Shown here piece by piece: positions 1 through 9,853 of a stretch of 29,353 nt of DNA. The notes under the pieces are model-generated. The model was given only the letters and a program-made list of their open reading frames with translations. It made no database searches and was not told the origin of the DNA. Position 1 is the stretch's first letter. Each line of letters begins with the position of its first letter. Source of the stretch: Gracilaria caudata (Eukaryota; Rhodophyta; Florideophyceae; Gracilariales; Gracilariaceae); contig JASCIV010000241.1 of assembly GCA_030374735.1 (NCBI GenBank), forward strand, positions 1-29,353. Direction: 5' to 3'. Made by a program: the position numbers and the translations under genes.

Positions 1-520
1 TACTAATATCTATTCTAGATCTTCCTGTAAACAGGACCAACCATCACGCGCGTACACGCGGCCACTGACAACCAGTTATGACATCAACACCAGCCAACCC
101 GTCAGGGTGTCACCATCTGCCAAGCCAGAACTCCCTGCAAAAAGGGCCAAATGTCATACATAATTTCCTATAGGGAAAACCGCAACGCGGAAGGTATGAC
201 TACCAGAATTCGCTAAGTAGCGCAAAGTGCATTGCACTACATCGAATTATGGCTGTAATTAGTTATGACGTTGTTGACCAAGTTTTTAATATTTGGCTTA
301 TTCTTGTGTTGACAGTGCCACTATTAAAAGTACATTACGTTCAACAAAAATGGTAACGTCACTCAACAAGGATACTAGCGTTGAAAACGAAAAAAATGAG
401 CAGTTTGTAATTGGTTTTGCTGTTACTCGTTGAGAAATGCATTTGGTTTTTATCAATTTTTTTATAATTCGTTTTGAAGTTGTTACCATTGGCCGGCAGG
501 TGGTCACAGGTCGCTCACTG

Positions 521-940
521 CCTTTTGTTCTGATTAAGATCTGCATTAACAGTTCATCTTCAAAATGACATAAAACGTTTTGGGCAAAATCAAAACAGAA
601 CGGCTTTTGTTCTAAAAAAATTAATAAAGTATTGATTTTTAAACTATTGATTTTGAAAGTACTCAGCGAGAAAGAAATTTGATAGCGTAATAATGCTTCA
701 AATTCCATCACAATTTGTGCATTTAAAGTTCACTTAAAGATGATTTTTAACAGTACTCTAAGCATGAACGCATTATCCAGACTAGGCTATTAAAATTTTT
801 TGATGCATTACGTTAAGTCTCTGGATTGCCCTTTTTGGAAAACTTTACAGTAATTAATTAACCCCGTTGAATCGGCGTGCACGGACATAATTTTGAAACA
901 AACAAAAATCTGTTTCACATTAAGCCGATGAGAAGGGTAA
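521..940. repeat. dispersed repeat, copy A
   Basis: This ~420-nt block matches 28731-29134 in the same orientation, by eye at roughly 80-85% identity. Near-identical anchors include the stretches around 533-557, 755-780 and 849-880. Copy A carries a ~15-nt in-line duplication near 645-660 that copy B lacks. Both matches stop abruptly at the same point (GAAGGGTAA). It is probably a dispersed, decaying mobile-element fragment; no terminal repeats or target-site duplication can be recognised. Confidence 0.75.
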
Positions 941-1553
941 GATGACCTTTCTACGAAAGGCACAGTTATCTCCAAATTACTTAGTTTACAGCAAAATATG
1001 ACTCTTCTCCAGAAAGCCACGTACTTGTTAATTTACAGTACAATCAGAACTTTGAGAAGCATTGCTTCTCCAAAGAAAGGTTGCAAAGCTCTATTGCGAA
1101 GCCGTTTTGTAGTGTTTTAACAGTCGATAAAAATGTAGCCGTTTGGTAGAATTTTAGAAAACACTTTCTTTCGCTTAAGTTCAATAATATTTTCTAGAGT
1201 TGGTAAAACTTAGCTTTCTGTTCTCGGCGTACAGTAGAAATGAAGCAAAACATTTGGCATCTGGTGTTGTTAAGTAAAAAATATACTTTTTTCTTGTAGC
1301 TTACGTTTGAACATAGCATGGAATTTTTTAAGTTTTTATCTCTGATAGTATTTACTCCACCAGATTTTGGTAGTATACAAAACATAGCATAACCAAGCAA
1401 GTTTGCGTATATTCGGATCGGTGGCAGGTCATACCTCCAAATTCAAAACATCATGCGTGTTAAAATTAAGGGTTTAGCATACTGTTGTTTTTTTTAGGAC
1501 TTTTGACTTCTTGGTAGTCAATTGATCTTAAGGGAGGTAGTTCAGTAATTAAC

Positions 1554-1584
1554 AAAAATGCGCCGTGTGACACAGCGCATTTTT
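1554..1584. repeat. hairpin-forming inverted repeat
   Basis: Ten-base arms (1554-1563 and 1575-1584) are exact reverse complements, and the enclosed 11 bases contain a further GTGT/ACAC pairing after one C-A mismatch. The 3' arm runs into a T-tract. It resembles a foldback element or a stable RNA stem. In a eukaryotic intergenic region no terminator role can be assumed. Confidence 0.5.
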
Positions 1585-2342
1585 TCAAATAGAAAATTAG
1601 CTTTATTGCAGTTTTTGTAAAGATTATTGGACTGTTCTATATATAAGCGTTCAGTCTGGAGCATGTACCAACTTTTTTTGGCAGATTTCCAAAACACTGG
1701 TCAATGCCTCTGTTGTCCTGGAATTTGCGTAGACTGGCTTTAGATTTTGATCTAATTGCCAGTTTCTCCGCCAATAGGAGCTTTGCAATAAGCGAGATGC
1801 ACAAGTTTACTTAGCTAGGCCTAATGAGAAACAGAGCAGCAAAACGTGTCCAGCTTCTTTTATGTAAGAGCATGTCAGCATATGCAGAGTATTGATACTT
1901 TTAATGAAAATTTATAACGTTCAACAGAGTTCCCAATATTCTTCCTCACGGGTTCCTCGAAATGCTTTTTCCGACATCTCCCGGTGACATTGTGACGCGC
2001 TACAAGCAATTGTGTCACTCGCCCTATGGATCACAGATTCGAGATTTGTAAGCTTTGGGACTGTCTTGATGGGAGAGCGTCGAAGGTAGCACCTCCGTAT
2101 CGAACATCTAACCCTGCGATGTGTTGCAATAGTCACGATCTGAATCACAGCATACTTTTATTCTCGACCTACTACAGCATGTTGGGCTATCCGAACCGTA
2201 CGCGCATTGCATCACTACTATGTACTTCCTCTACTCCCTTGCACCCAGTCGTTTCCATGCACATCAACGAGAAACACTTCGCTTTTTCTGCTCACTTCTG
2301 AGAGACTTCATCGGCTTTCTGTCCGTGACGATACGAACAATT

Positions 2343-2861
2343 CTAATGACATATCAAACGTCTCACGAACGATTCAGAGACGGCCACATCAACTTGAATC
2401 TCAACCAGAAGACCCTCCAACACGAGAGAGGCCGCATTAAACACGATACTCGGCGGCGCTGGAGGCTCATTCATCCCACTAGCCTCTAAGAGCTCAAGGG
2501 CAGCGGTTGCATCTACCCCAGCAAATACAACTATAGATTTCAAAAGATCAGTCTGATCTGCTTCAATTGCTTCCAAAGCCAGTCCGATGTTAATTATGGT
2601 TTGTTCGAGTTGTTCTTCAAGAGTGTCACCAATGATAGAACCGGTCCTGTTCAATGCGTTCTGTCCAGCCACATAAGCAACTGCGTTCTTAGTGTCAACC
2701 AGGATTTGCGTGAAGCCGAACGGAATGGGGTCCAAGAGAGTGGGCGGATTGATGACTACCAGACGACGGCCTCTACGTCCGCGACAGTAGTAGCCACTGG
2801 CATTGACATTCTGGAAGAGGAGGAAGAGTGCGAGCAGTATGTAGACGGAGCGAACGTTCAT
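2343..2861 (-). CDS. secreted Rid (YjgF/YER057c/UK114) family protein
   Basis: The product has 172 residues. Residues 1-21 form a signal peptide: a basic start, a leucine-rich core and a likely Ala21/Ser22 cut. After a short basic stretch (27-33), residues ~45-165 read as one Rid domain, with AYVAGQ at 62-67, the long amphipathic helix region at ~82-128 and the family's terminal VEI strand at 153-155. Classical RidA proteins are cytosolic or organellar enamine/imine deaminases of ~130 residues. This one is directed to the secretory pathway and has an N-glycosylation site (Asn71). The position that carries the catalytic Arg in RidA (AR[ST] motif) reads Pro-Pro-Ser (136-138), while the Glu of the VEI motif is kept (Glu154). 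Deaminase activity is therefore doubtful. The ATG at 2861 was chosen because the signal peptide follows directly and a TATA box lies ~105 bp upstream; the open frame extends further 5' without an ATG. Confidence 0.85.
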   Translation of the reverse strand: MNVRSVYILLALFLLFQNVNASGYYCRGRRGRRLVVINPPTLLDPIPFGFTQILVDTKNAVAYVAGQNALNRTGSIIGDTLEEQLEQTIINIGLALEAIEADQTDLLKSIVVFAGVDATAALELLEASGMNEPPAPPSIVFNAASLVLEGLLVEIQVDVAVSESFVRRLICH

Positions 2862-2962
2862 GATGGTTGATGCTGAAGACGCGCGTGAAAGGTGAGAAAA
2901 CCAGATTGATGAATGGAGCTGAGCGGAGACCAGAAGGTGCGTCAGATTTTGTTCGAGACCGG

Positions 2963-2970
2963 CTTTTATA
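2963..2970 (-). promoter_or_regulatory. TATA box of the Rid-family gene
   Basis: The minus strand reads TATAAAAG here, 102-109 bp upstream of the ATG at 2861. That spacing predicts transcription starting near 2935-2940 and a ~75-nt leader. Confidence 0.6.
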
Positions 2971-4931
2971 CGCGACGAAGGGTGCGGATAGCCGGATGAG
3001 AAAAGGACCTGATGAGCGGTGATATCTTCGCACAACCTTCGAACAAGCTCATAATGTTAGAGATGCGTGAACCACCATCTTGGAAAGAGAAAGCGCGTTG
3101 TGATGATTTGGAACAAAGCTCGGGACTTGTCCATGGTTTATTGATTCACTCCTGAATGGATGTCTGAATGAATGCGCTCGTGCGAGCTTCGCTCGTTATC
3201 TGCCCCAAAGAAAAAAACAGATGTACGAATCATCTTTCTCGTGAATTTGTGGTTTGTGCGTGAGGAACTATTCTTTTGTCTCGTTCTCCTTGCACAGCCA
3301 CACATGATTCGGATGGAAAGCCTTCCACAACTGCCAACCTCCTTGGAAACCGTTACCATCCGACAATCTCGGTGATTCTTTGCCAATCCGATGCTTCTGT
3401 GTTCATCTCGTGAGAAAGGACGGTGGTTCCTGTGCTTCAACACACGACGTCGTATGAAAGACACGTCTTGACAAACTATTCCAAGCGAATCGAGGATGTG
3501 TTCTGCCGTTGAAAAACCCTACATGAACCCTTCAGCCAATTTTCTGATGCGTCCCATTCTTACTGCTGGGGATTGTGGGAATTCCGACAATGCGGCTCGC
3601 GACGCAGACGCTCGCGTGGTTTCCAACCTGGGTTTCCTTCACCAACAACCGCCCCTGAAATAATACGCGACATCTTGTCACGAATAATCGCGTCCGGAAA
3701 GCCATTGAAAGCCACATATTTCTGTAAGTGTCAAAATTTACAAACTTTTTCGTTTTCGTCTTATTTGTTGCGAAATATCGAATGCAATCATAAAACTTCA
3801 TTTTGGCCTTCAGCACTTTGAGCATGTGTAGAGAGAGTGATAATGAGACGATGATTGCAAACTGACGATTGTCCTTCGGAGACTTCCATCTGACGGGTGT
3901 TCACATTAGCGCCGCATTTCAGGAAAACGGAGAAAAATCATGCCATAAGCGCCATATATCCATTGGCGTTTCAAATCGCGCTGGCATGGCAGACAAAGGC
4001 GATTCCTACAAAGGGCATAAGAAAAAGCCCGGATGGCCTCAGTCATTTCAAGCTCCATTCGTCAAACTTTGCGCGAACACGAATAGTGGTAGGACCGTAA
4101 ATAGTTCTGTAAAAACCAGGCGACGTTTTGCCCTTTCTCGAGGCGTTGTGCGGATGCATATGCTTCAAAGGCCATCTCAGACTCGTCGTCCGCGACATAA
4201 GACACGGTCTCGATCTTGGGCTTTAACGCTCACAGTATGCGTAGTAGTTCACATCGTGAGGGGACGCTTCATCTTGTTAGGGTCAATTATCATACAACTG
4301 CCAGCGGCTAGTATTCTAGTATTGGAAAAGGCTGGAAAGTCCCCCACAACTGTTCTGAACGAAGAACTCTATCTGTGAATTTTTTGCCAACCGACAACGT
4401 GACTTTTCCCAAAACAAGGAGAGTCTTTTTCTTTTTTCCCGAAAGAAAAGATGGGGGCGGACGAGCGACATCTGCGGTGGAGGATAAAGAGGCTTGAAGC
4501 CACGGTGGCTCCGTGGAGGGTTGATATCCGCATTTTTATAAAAAAAATGGAGGACAAAACCTGTCAGAAAACTAAACAGGGTGCTTGGCGATTTAGATCT
4601 GATTTAGAGCCGGTTTGCAAAAAAGTCTAAGAGCAAAAAGGCTGTATTTTTCGCAACTGAAAAGCGAATTGTCGGTGTGCACTTGTGTACAACTGACATC
4701 TCGCTCTTCAAAGGAGCTATGTGACTTTCTTCTTTGAGAGGCCTTGCTGCCAAATTGCTCGCTGAATACATAATATGCTATGTGTTACACACGCTACAGC
4801 ACCCCTTTCCGGCACCCACTAACGCCCACAAACTTTCACCTCGTTGTTCGTTGATATCTGATTTTTTTTCCATCGCATTTGTCATCGTTGGCAATGGAAC
4901 TTCCACGCATTCAACTTGTGAACCACCGCTG
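2971..4931. other. intergenic region, no supported gene
   Basis: Open frames of 60-170 codons exist on both strands, but they start at TTG/GTG, overlap each other in several frames and show no recognisable domain. The best residual coding look is on the minus strand at 4062-4229 (56 open codons, acidic/aromatic composition), which could be a decayed exon. No promoter-like element is clear except the TATA box immediately before the next gene. Confidence 0.5.
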
Positions 4932-4937
4932 TATAAG
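4932..4937 (+). promoter_or_regulatory. TATA box of the Cys-rich secreted protein gene
   Basis: TATAAG lies 86 bp upstream of the ATG at 5018, predicting a start of transcription near 4962 and a ~55-nt leader. Confidence 0.5.
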
Positions 4938-5017
4938 AAGCACCACGATCCGCCGGCCCCTTGAAGTATCCCGCATTCCTTTCAAAGCTTCAAACCGTCA
5001 CCCAACCAGCCTTCCAA

Positions 5018-5803
5018 ATGGAACACCAAAAGCACACTTATCTTTCCCTCCTGTTGTTCTTCGGTCTGCTGCTTTCAGTGTCGCGAGCTCTCTCTCTGCA
5101 TCCAATTTCTCGCCAACGTTGTGGTTCGCGTACATGCGCTGAGAATGAAGTGTGCACTCTGGCCGATCCAACCAGCGGTCGCCCCGATTTATGCATGCCC
5201 GGCCGTACTGCTGGAGAGTCCTGCAGCGATAACGACTTTGCTTCTCGTTGTTTGCCGCCGTTAACTTGCATTCGAAACCGCTGTGCCTCCCGAATTGCCT
5301 CGAGAGGGCAGTCTTGCAATCAGTCGGGTGTCATATGCCAATCCTCCTTATCATGCCACCAGGGCCGTTGCTACGAACGAAATGCCGAAGAGGGATCTTT
5401 CTGTGGTCCAACTGTTCAGCGATTATGCAGAAGTGGCCTCACTTGCGTCGGACCTACTCGTCTGGAACGTTGTGCAAAACCTGTCCCAGAGGGAGGACTA
5501 TGTGCGTTCCCGTATTGGAACTGTGCGAATGGACTTATGTGCGTGGCACACGAGTGTCGCCGTGAAAAGATAGGGTTCAAGGGCACTTGTGTTGCATCTG
5601 AAGACTGTGTAGCGCCTTACATTTGTGGGTTGGATACAGCTGGTACGGCCGGAAAATGCTCGAATACAATAAGTGAGGGCAGTTTCTGTGGCTTGCCTGC
5701 GGACGACTTTCGCGACTTTTCTGGATCCGTTTGCGCCCCTGGGCTCACATGTACGAGGGTACCCTCATCAGTACATCCGTCGGGCAGCGTTTGCTCTCGT
5801 TAA
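5018..5803 (+). CDS. secreted protein with seven four-cysteine modules
   Basis: The product has 261 residues. Residues ~1-24 are a signal peptide (His/Lys-containing start, then a Leu/Phe-rich core ending near SVSRA). The remainder contains 28 cysteines that fall into seven consecutive groups of four. The repeating pattern is roughly [E/R]G..C, a short loop, C, then .GL.C or .SL.C, and a fourth Cys after 4-9 residues. This resembles the Dickkopf-N / EB-type small disulfide modules of extracellular proteins. I infer an extracellular or cell-wall protein, possibly binding protein or carbohydrate; no catalytic motif is visible. The ATG at 5018 is preferred over an in-frame TTG at 4961 because it starts the signal peptide and sits 86 bp after a TATA box. 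A single exon covers all seven modules. Confidence 0.85.
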   Translation: MEHQKHTYLSLLLFFGLLLSVSRALSLHPISRQRCGSRTCAENEVCTLADPTSGRPDLCMPGRTAGESCSDNDFASRCLPPLTCIRNRCASRIASRGQSCNQSGVICQSSLSCHQGRCYERNAEEGSFCGPTVQRLCRSGLTCVGPTRLERCAKPVPEGGLCAFPYWNCANGLMCVAHECRREKIGFKGTCVASEDCVAPYICGLDTAGTAGKCSNTISEGSFCGLPADDFRDFSGSVCAPGLTCTRVPSSVHPSGSVCSR

Positions 5804-6440
5804 TTTGTTGAAATCCTGAGCGCCGAATACTCGGACTCGAAGTAAATGTCTTGTCAGTTTCGTTTATTCTTTTCTAACACGAACTTGAGGTATGTAGCTG
5901 AAGATCTTTAAGATCTTGTGCGACTCCTAGATCATCGGAGTTTGCTCTCGACATTAAGCAACGGAGAAAGCGCGGCAAATTATTAACCGTGTGTCTTTGG
6001 GAGCTCAGGAGGCAGAGAGTCTGTAACCTGCCGATCATTTACGAACGATCAGACGACACCCTTCTCACATTTAAGGCTGCGCCGCCATAACTTCATCTGA
6101 GAGAAAGGTTACGTTTGTTTACCTAGACTTATCAAATGCACAACAAATATAGTCTCATCTCAAATCAAAATGAGGATTTCACAATCTTTGTTTGATGCCC
6201 CTCGACAAACCCTTTTCGGAGACTATGCGCGAGAAACGCATGCGGCTCCTTCAAGGACGCCACTCGTCCTCGTCGGCACAAATTGTAGTCGAAAAATAAA
6301 TCAGTAGACACCGTTCTCATGGCATATGTACGTGTGGTTCTGAAAGAACCCGTTCAAATCTGGGAAGAACCGAAAGCAATCGACGACAAATCTTGGTATC
6401 AGGCCACTCCGTGACCACCGCCCTCACGTTCCTCCAAATT
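5804..6440. other. intergenic region between convergent genes
   Basis: This 637-bp stretch lies between the 3' ends of the Cys-rich gene and the ankyrin gene. It contains short self-complementary motifs around 5901-5920 (AAGATCTT occurs twice, 9 bases apart) and probably the two 3' untranslated regions. I see no gene in it. Confidence 0.6.
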
Positions 6441-8420
6441 CTACTGCATCTGAAACAACACCTTCATGCTCACTTCCACGAACATGGCTTCATTCACCGT
6501 TGATTCGCTGCCAGATATCTCTTCAAATAATGCTGCCACATGTTCTTCGTCCCACTCTGTCTCCACTCTTCTAAATGAAAGTCGTGAAGATGATGCACTC
6601 CTTCCCATAGATCGTCTACCAGATTCAAAAAATAGAACCTTCAAAATATGCTTGGCGACCACGACTGGTAACTTAGAATTGGGTGCTACCGCTGCCATGA
6701 AGCGTTCCCGGAGCTCACGCGGAACTGCACGTTCGGAGTTAGTTCGATGTCTTAGTCCTAATTCTGAATATGCCCGTAAGAATCCCACAGAGGTTATTCG
6801 ACCTTCATTGTCCAGTTCTTGAACCACCTCATGCAACACATCCTCCAAAGTCATGTGAATGTCAGCACTGCTACGAAGAAACGTGTGTAACTCCACTGCT
6901 GCATCATAAGCATTTGCAGTGTCCACATTTGCTCTGGTCGCGAGAAGTCGAAAACGCTGTCGTAGTTCTCCATCTCTGTTCGACGTTATCATGTCCAATT
7001 CATCCTCTCCTAGTTGTTCAGCAGTTTCGTTCAAGCGAGTTTCCAATCTTTCCACGGTTCCAAACGGGCTGTGTCTCACCACGCATTCTATACGTTCTCG
7101 ATCATCTGCTGGGAGTAGAGCGAGGTAGGACCGGCTCACTAAGGCACCAGCAATCCGGAAGTTGCTCAAGTCAACTTCCGCAAAACTAGGACTGGTTTGC
7201 TCTGCTACGGCAGAGGCGCCTGCAAACATGTCCTCAGCATTGAAGCCTAGCAAAAGTTCCGAGCAGAAAGCGGAAGCCCCACCCAGTACACCGCCCACCA
7301 CAGGAACAGCAGCCAGAACGAGACTGACGATAGCGGAGTACTTCCTATACTTTTCAGTTCTCTGTAGATTACTGTGTAATTGATGAAGACTGACATTCAT
7401 TCGCTTCATATCGTCAAGGAGCAGCGACTGGTTGTTGCATAAGCGCCCAAACTCATTCTCGAATTCCGCTGCCCAGTCTTCCAGCCTATTTACCCTTTCA
7501 TCGAGGGAGCCTATCTTACGCACGATACAGATGAGTTCAGATTGCAACTGCTGTCTGTTCTCTCGAATCTCGGATCGCATTTCCGCAGCCAGTCTCACCA
7601 TGGCACCATGGCCGTTTTGAATGAGACTAAGTTCTTCTGCGTGATGCACGATTCGCCAGACAAAAAACCTTTCTGATGGGGAAAGATCAAGTCTGGAAAC
7701 CGGAAGGTATATTCTCTCTAACAAGAAGTCGCGATTTCCCTGAAACATGCTTGCCTCCGCCATGCCAACCACACCTTGTCTTATCGATAGAAGCAAGAGG
7801 TTGTGTGTGAGAAGAAATGATTCAAAAGAACTGATAAGGTATGAGCTCTGTAACAACGAGAGTAGTTGTTCTCTTGTGATACCTTCATCCAATGCACGGC
7901 GCCAAGTTTCAGCCAATTTTTCATATTGCTGATGAATGGCGAATTCAGAGAATAGAGCGCTACCCCGGGAAATTAGGGCACCAGCGGGTTCTCCGCCATT
8001 GTTCGGCTGGCTTGGATCGGCACCATGCCTAAGGAGTTCTCTCGCGACATCGTCATGACCACCCAGCACTGCATAATGAAGAGCGTTGTTTCCATTTCTA
8101 CAGCGGTGTAACGCAGAAGCATTCTTCTGTAACAGTTCCTCGACGACCTTCAAGTGACCATTCCTTGCAGACGAAAGGAGAGCAGTGAAACCATCTCTGT
8201 TTTCATGATCCACACGAGCTCCTGAAACCAACAACTGTTCCACAATTCGCAAATGTCCCTCGCCAGCTGCGATGATGAGAGCAGTATCGCCGTTTTCATC
8301 GTCGTGTTCGATATTTGCGTGCACCATTGCAGTTATGTAACCCAGAAGCTGTCCTTCTCTCGCCGCCTGTAACAAGAGAGCATTAGCCTGAGATTGATCG
8401 CCATGTTGAGATGCATCCAT
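6441..8420 (-). CDS. ankyrin-repeat protein with coiled coil and internal hydrophobic segment
   Basis: The product has 659 residues with an ATG start. Residues ~10-140 hold one degenerate and three good ankyrin repeats (GDTALIIAAGEGH at 44-56, DGFTALLSSARNGH at 76-89, GNNALHYAVLGGH at 110-122). A helical region (160-260) leads into a coiled coil at ~262-358. This is followed at once by a Gly/Ala/Val-rich hydrophobic stretch (361-392) able to span or insert into a membrane. The C-terminal part (~440-659) is helical. It contains two segments spaced like an EF-hand pair (~526-551 and ~627-655), with the calcium-ligand positions mostly replaced. Ankyrin repeats normally mediate protein binding, so the architecture suggests a membrane-associated scaffold or sensor. 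I do not recognise a named family. The gene is one exon and no TATA box is obvious upstream. Confidence 0.8.
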   Translation of the reverse strand: MDASQHGDQSQANALLLQAAREGQLLGYITAMVHANIEHDDENGDTALIIAAGEGHLRIVEQLLVSGARVDHENRDGFTALLSSARNGHLKVVEELLQKNASALHRCRNGNNALHYAVLGGHDDVARELLRHGADPSQPNNGGEPAGALISRGSALFSEFAIHQQYEKLAETWRRALDEGITREQLLSLLQSSYLISSFESFLLTHNLLLLSIRQGVVGMAEASMFQGNRDFLLERIYLPVSRLDLSPSERFFVWRIVHHAEELSLIQNGHGAMVRLAAEMRSEIRENRQQLQSELICIVRKIGSLDERVNRLEDWAAEFENEFGRLCNNQSLLLDDMKRMNVSLHQLHSNLQRTEKYRKYSAIVSLVLAAVPVVGGVLGGASAFCSELLLGFNAEDMFAGASAVAEQTSPSFAEVDLSNFRIAGALVSRSYLALLPADDRERIECVVRHSPFGTVERLETRLNETAEQLGEDELDMITSNRDGELRQRFRLLATRANVDTANAYDAAVELHTFLRSSADIHMTLEDVLHEVVQELDNEGRITSVGFLRAYSELGLRHRTNSERAVPRELRERFMAAVAPNSKLPVVVAKHILKVLFFESGRRSMGRSASSSRLSFRRVETEWDEEHVAALFEEISGSESTVNEAMFVEVSMKVLFQMQ

Positions 8421-9853
8421 TTTCGTCGGAGAACGAAACTGTCAATATGGGGGAAGAACTGGCTGAGATGATTTTGCTGTTCATTTACGCAGTGCAGCTA
8501 AGAGGGGGAAGCAGAAGATTAAGTCTGAGGACGAGACCACACATGCAAAATCGATTGAATGAAGCCACACTGGATCTGAATTCAACACAGTAGGCGGGCC
8601 CAGAATTCGCTGGCCCAACTGGTTGTCCTATTAGATCAAATATTCCTTGGCCCACAGGAGCTGTCATGCTAAGCCGAAAGGCTTGGAGGTGGCATGGGCT
8701 CAAGCTGCCTTGTGACCGATCATATCACAACCAACATGCGATATGGGGACACTTGACGTCAGTGAGTGACGTAACCAGATGTGCAGTGTCATTCCTTCCG
8801 AACTGCCGGTACGTGTAAACGTGTGGTACAACACATGCTGACACTTCGAGCTGTCAGCATATGCATGCGTGTACTACGAGTACATGTAAGTAAACCAAAG
8901 CATCTTCTTCGATCGGGAACGTTTCTTTTGTGTAGGAGAGAAGCATCTTCCTTAGCTACCAGCAACCCACCCTATGGGTTGCTGCCCAGCATTCGCCCTC
9001 TTCCTTTACTCTCTTATATTCTTTCTCTTGCAATGGAAAGGATGCATTTGGCAGTTAAAACAACCCAAAATCGTGCAATAATGGACAATTCGGAAGCGCT
9101 TTGTGCTTTAGTTGCAAATCGAGTAAGCTTCTCTAAATCTTATGCATGCACAAGAAGAGTAGGAAAACTCGTTTGGTAGCTGGTTCAGACAAACAAAAAC
9201 GAAGATCAGATTAAACAACTGCGACTGCTACTGTGATTTAACCACTTCGTTTTCTATTAATCCGGGCTTAGTGGTCTTGAAATAACTGAGGAAAGAAACG
9301 TTCAGGCTGTTAATTACTAGATCTGTCCTACCTTGAAATGGCAGAGACGAAAAAAATGGAGCGCGACGAGTGTCTGAGTGCATAGTCGCTATCAACTAAC
9401 GCGTGCGAAGTACAAATCAACAAGTTTGTCAGGACTCCCCACTTCGGCGGCTGATATGTTCTTGATTTCAGAGATATCGGCGACATCTTGCTAGTAGAAG
9501 TTACTGCGATATGAGATGTATCGTATTATATACATAACTGGGACTCTTTCAGCATGTCAATGAGATTTGGCGCCGTTTACTAAATGTAATAGCACATCAG
9601 ATACCAAGGGTAGTTTTAGCAATAAAGTACACATAGGCCAACTGTTAAGTAAATAATATTGGTTCATTGCTCTTTCTTAATTAAGGAGATTTTCATTGAA
9701 TAGCGCACAAAGCACTCTGCTCAGAAAGACATACAGTCAATGGAACAGTGAGATTGGAGTCGAGCAACGAAGGCAAAGAATCGGGACTTAGATTCTTCAT
9801 TTACCGGATTAGGTTTTTCTGAAGTTACAAGACCAGATTATCATGCCCCAACA
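8421..9853. other. intergenic region, no supported gene
   Basis: This 1.4-kb stretch separates the ankyrin gene from the 3' end of the first GTPase gene. A perfect TGACGTCA site is at 8754-8761, with a near-copy (TGACGTAA) a few bases further on. A 9-bp inverted repeat lies at 8961-8983. An open frame at 8781-9179 (+) has no recognisable domain and starts at a non-ATG codon, so I do not call it. Confidence 0.5.
8754..8761. promoter_or_regulatory. TGACGTCA palindrome (CRE/bZIP-type site)
   Basis: This is a perfect TGACGTCA, followed by TGACGTAA starting at 8766. It is about 335 bp upstream of the ankyrin gene's ATG. The motif is the classical bZIP-binding palindrome; activity in this organism is inferred only. 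Confidence 0.25.

Larger units (their letters stand above)
1..2342. other. gene-poor AT-rich region
   Basis: I see no gene here that I can support. Open frames on both strands are short, start at non-ATG codons or lie in A/T-rich sequence without domain-like composition. The stretch holds one copy of a dispersed repeat (521-940), a small inverted repeat near 1054-1070 and a stronger hairpin at 1554-1584. The first ~240 bases have a different, more GC-mixed composition and may be the edge of another repeat, but no terminal structure is visible. Confidence 0.6.

Noticed and set aside
298..711. 137-codon minus-strand frame beginning MEFEALLRYQ, with a relative at 28589-28906
   Set aside because: The two copies differ at about 17 codons by amino-acid changes and almost none by silent changes over ~60 codons, so there is no protein-level constraint. 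It is a chance frame in an AT-rich repeat.
3869..4378. 169-codon plus-strand frame
   Set aside because: It starts at TTG, shows no domain and is overlapped by other open frames on both strands; the internal ATG gives only low-complexity basic sequence.
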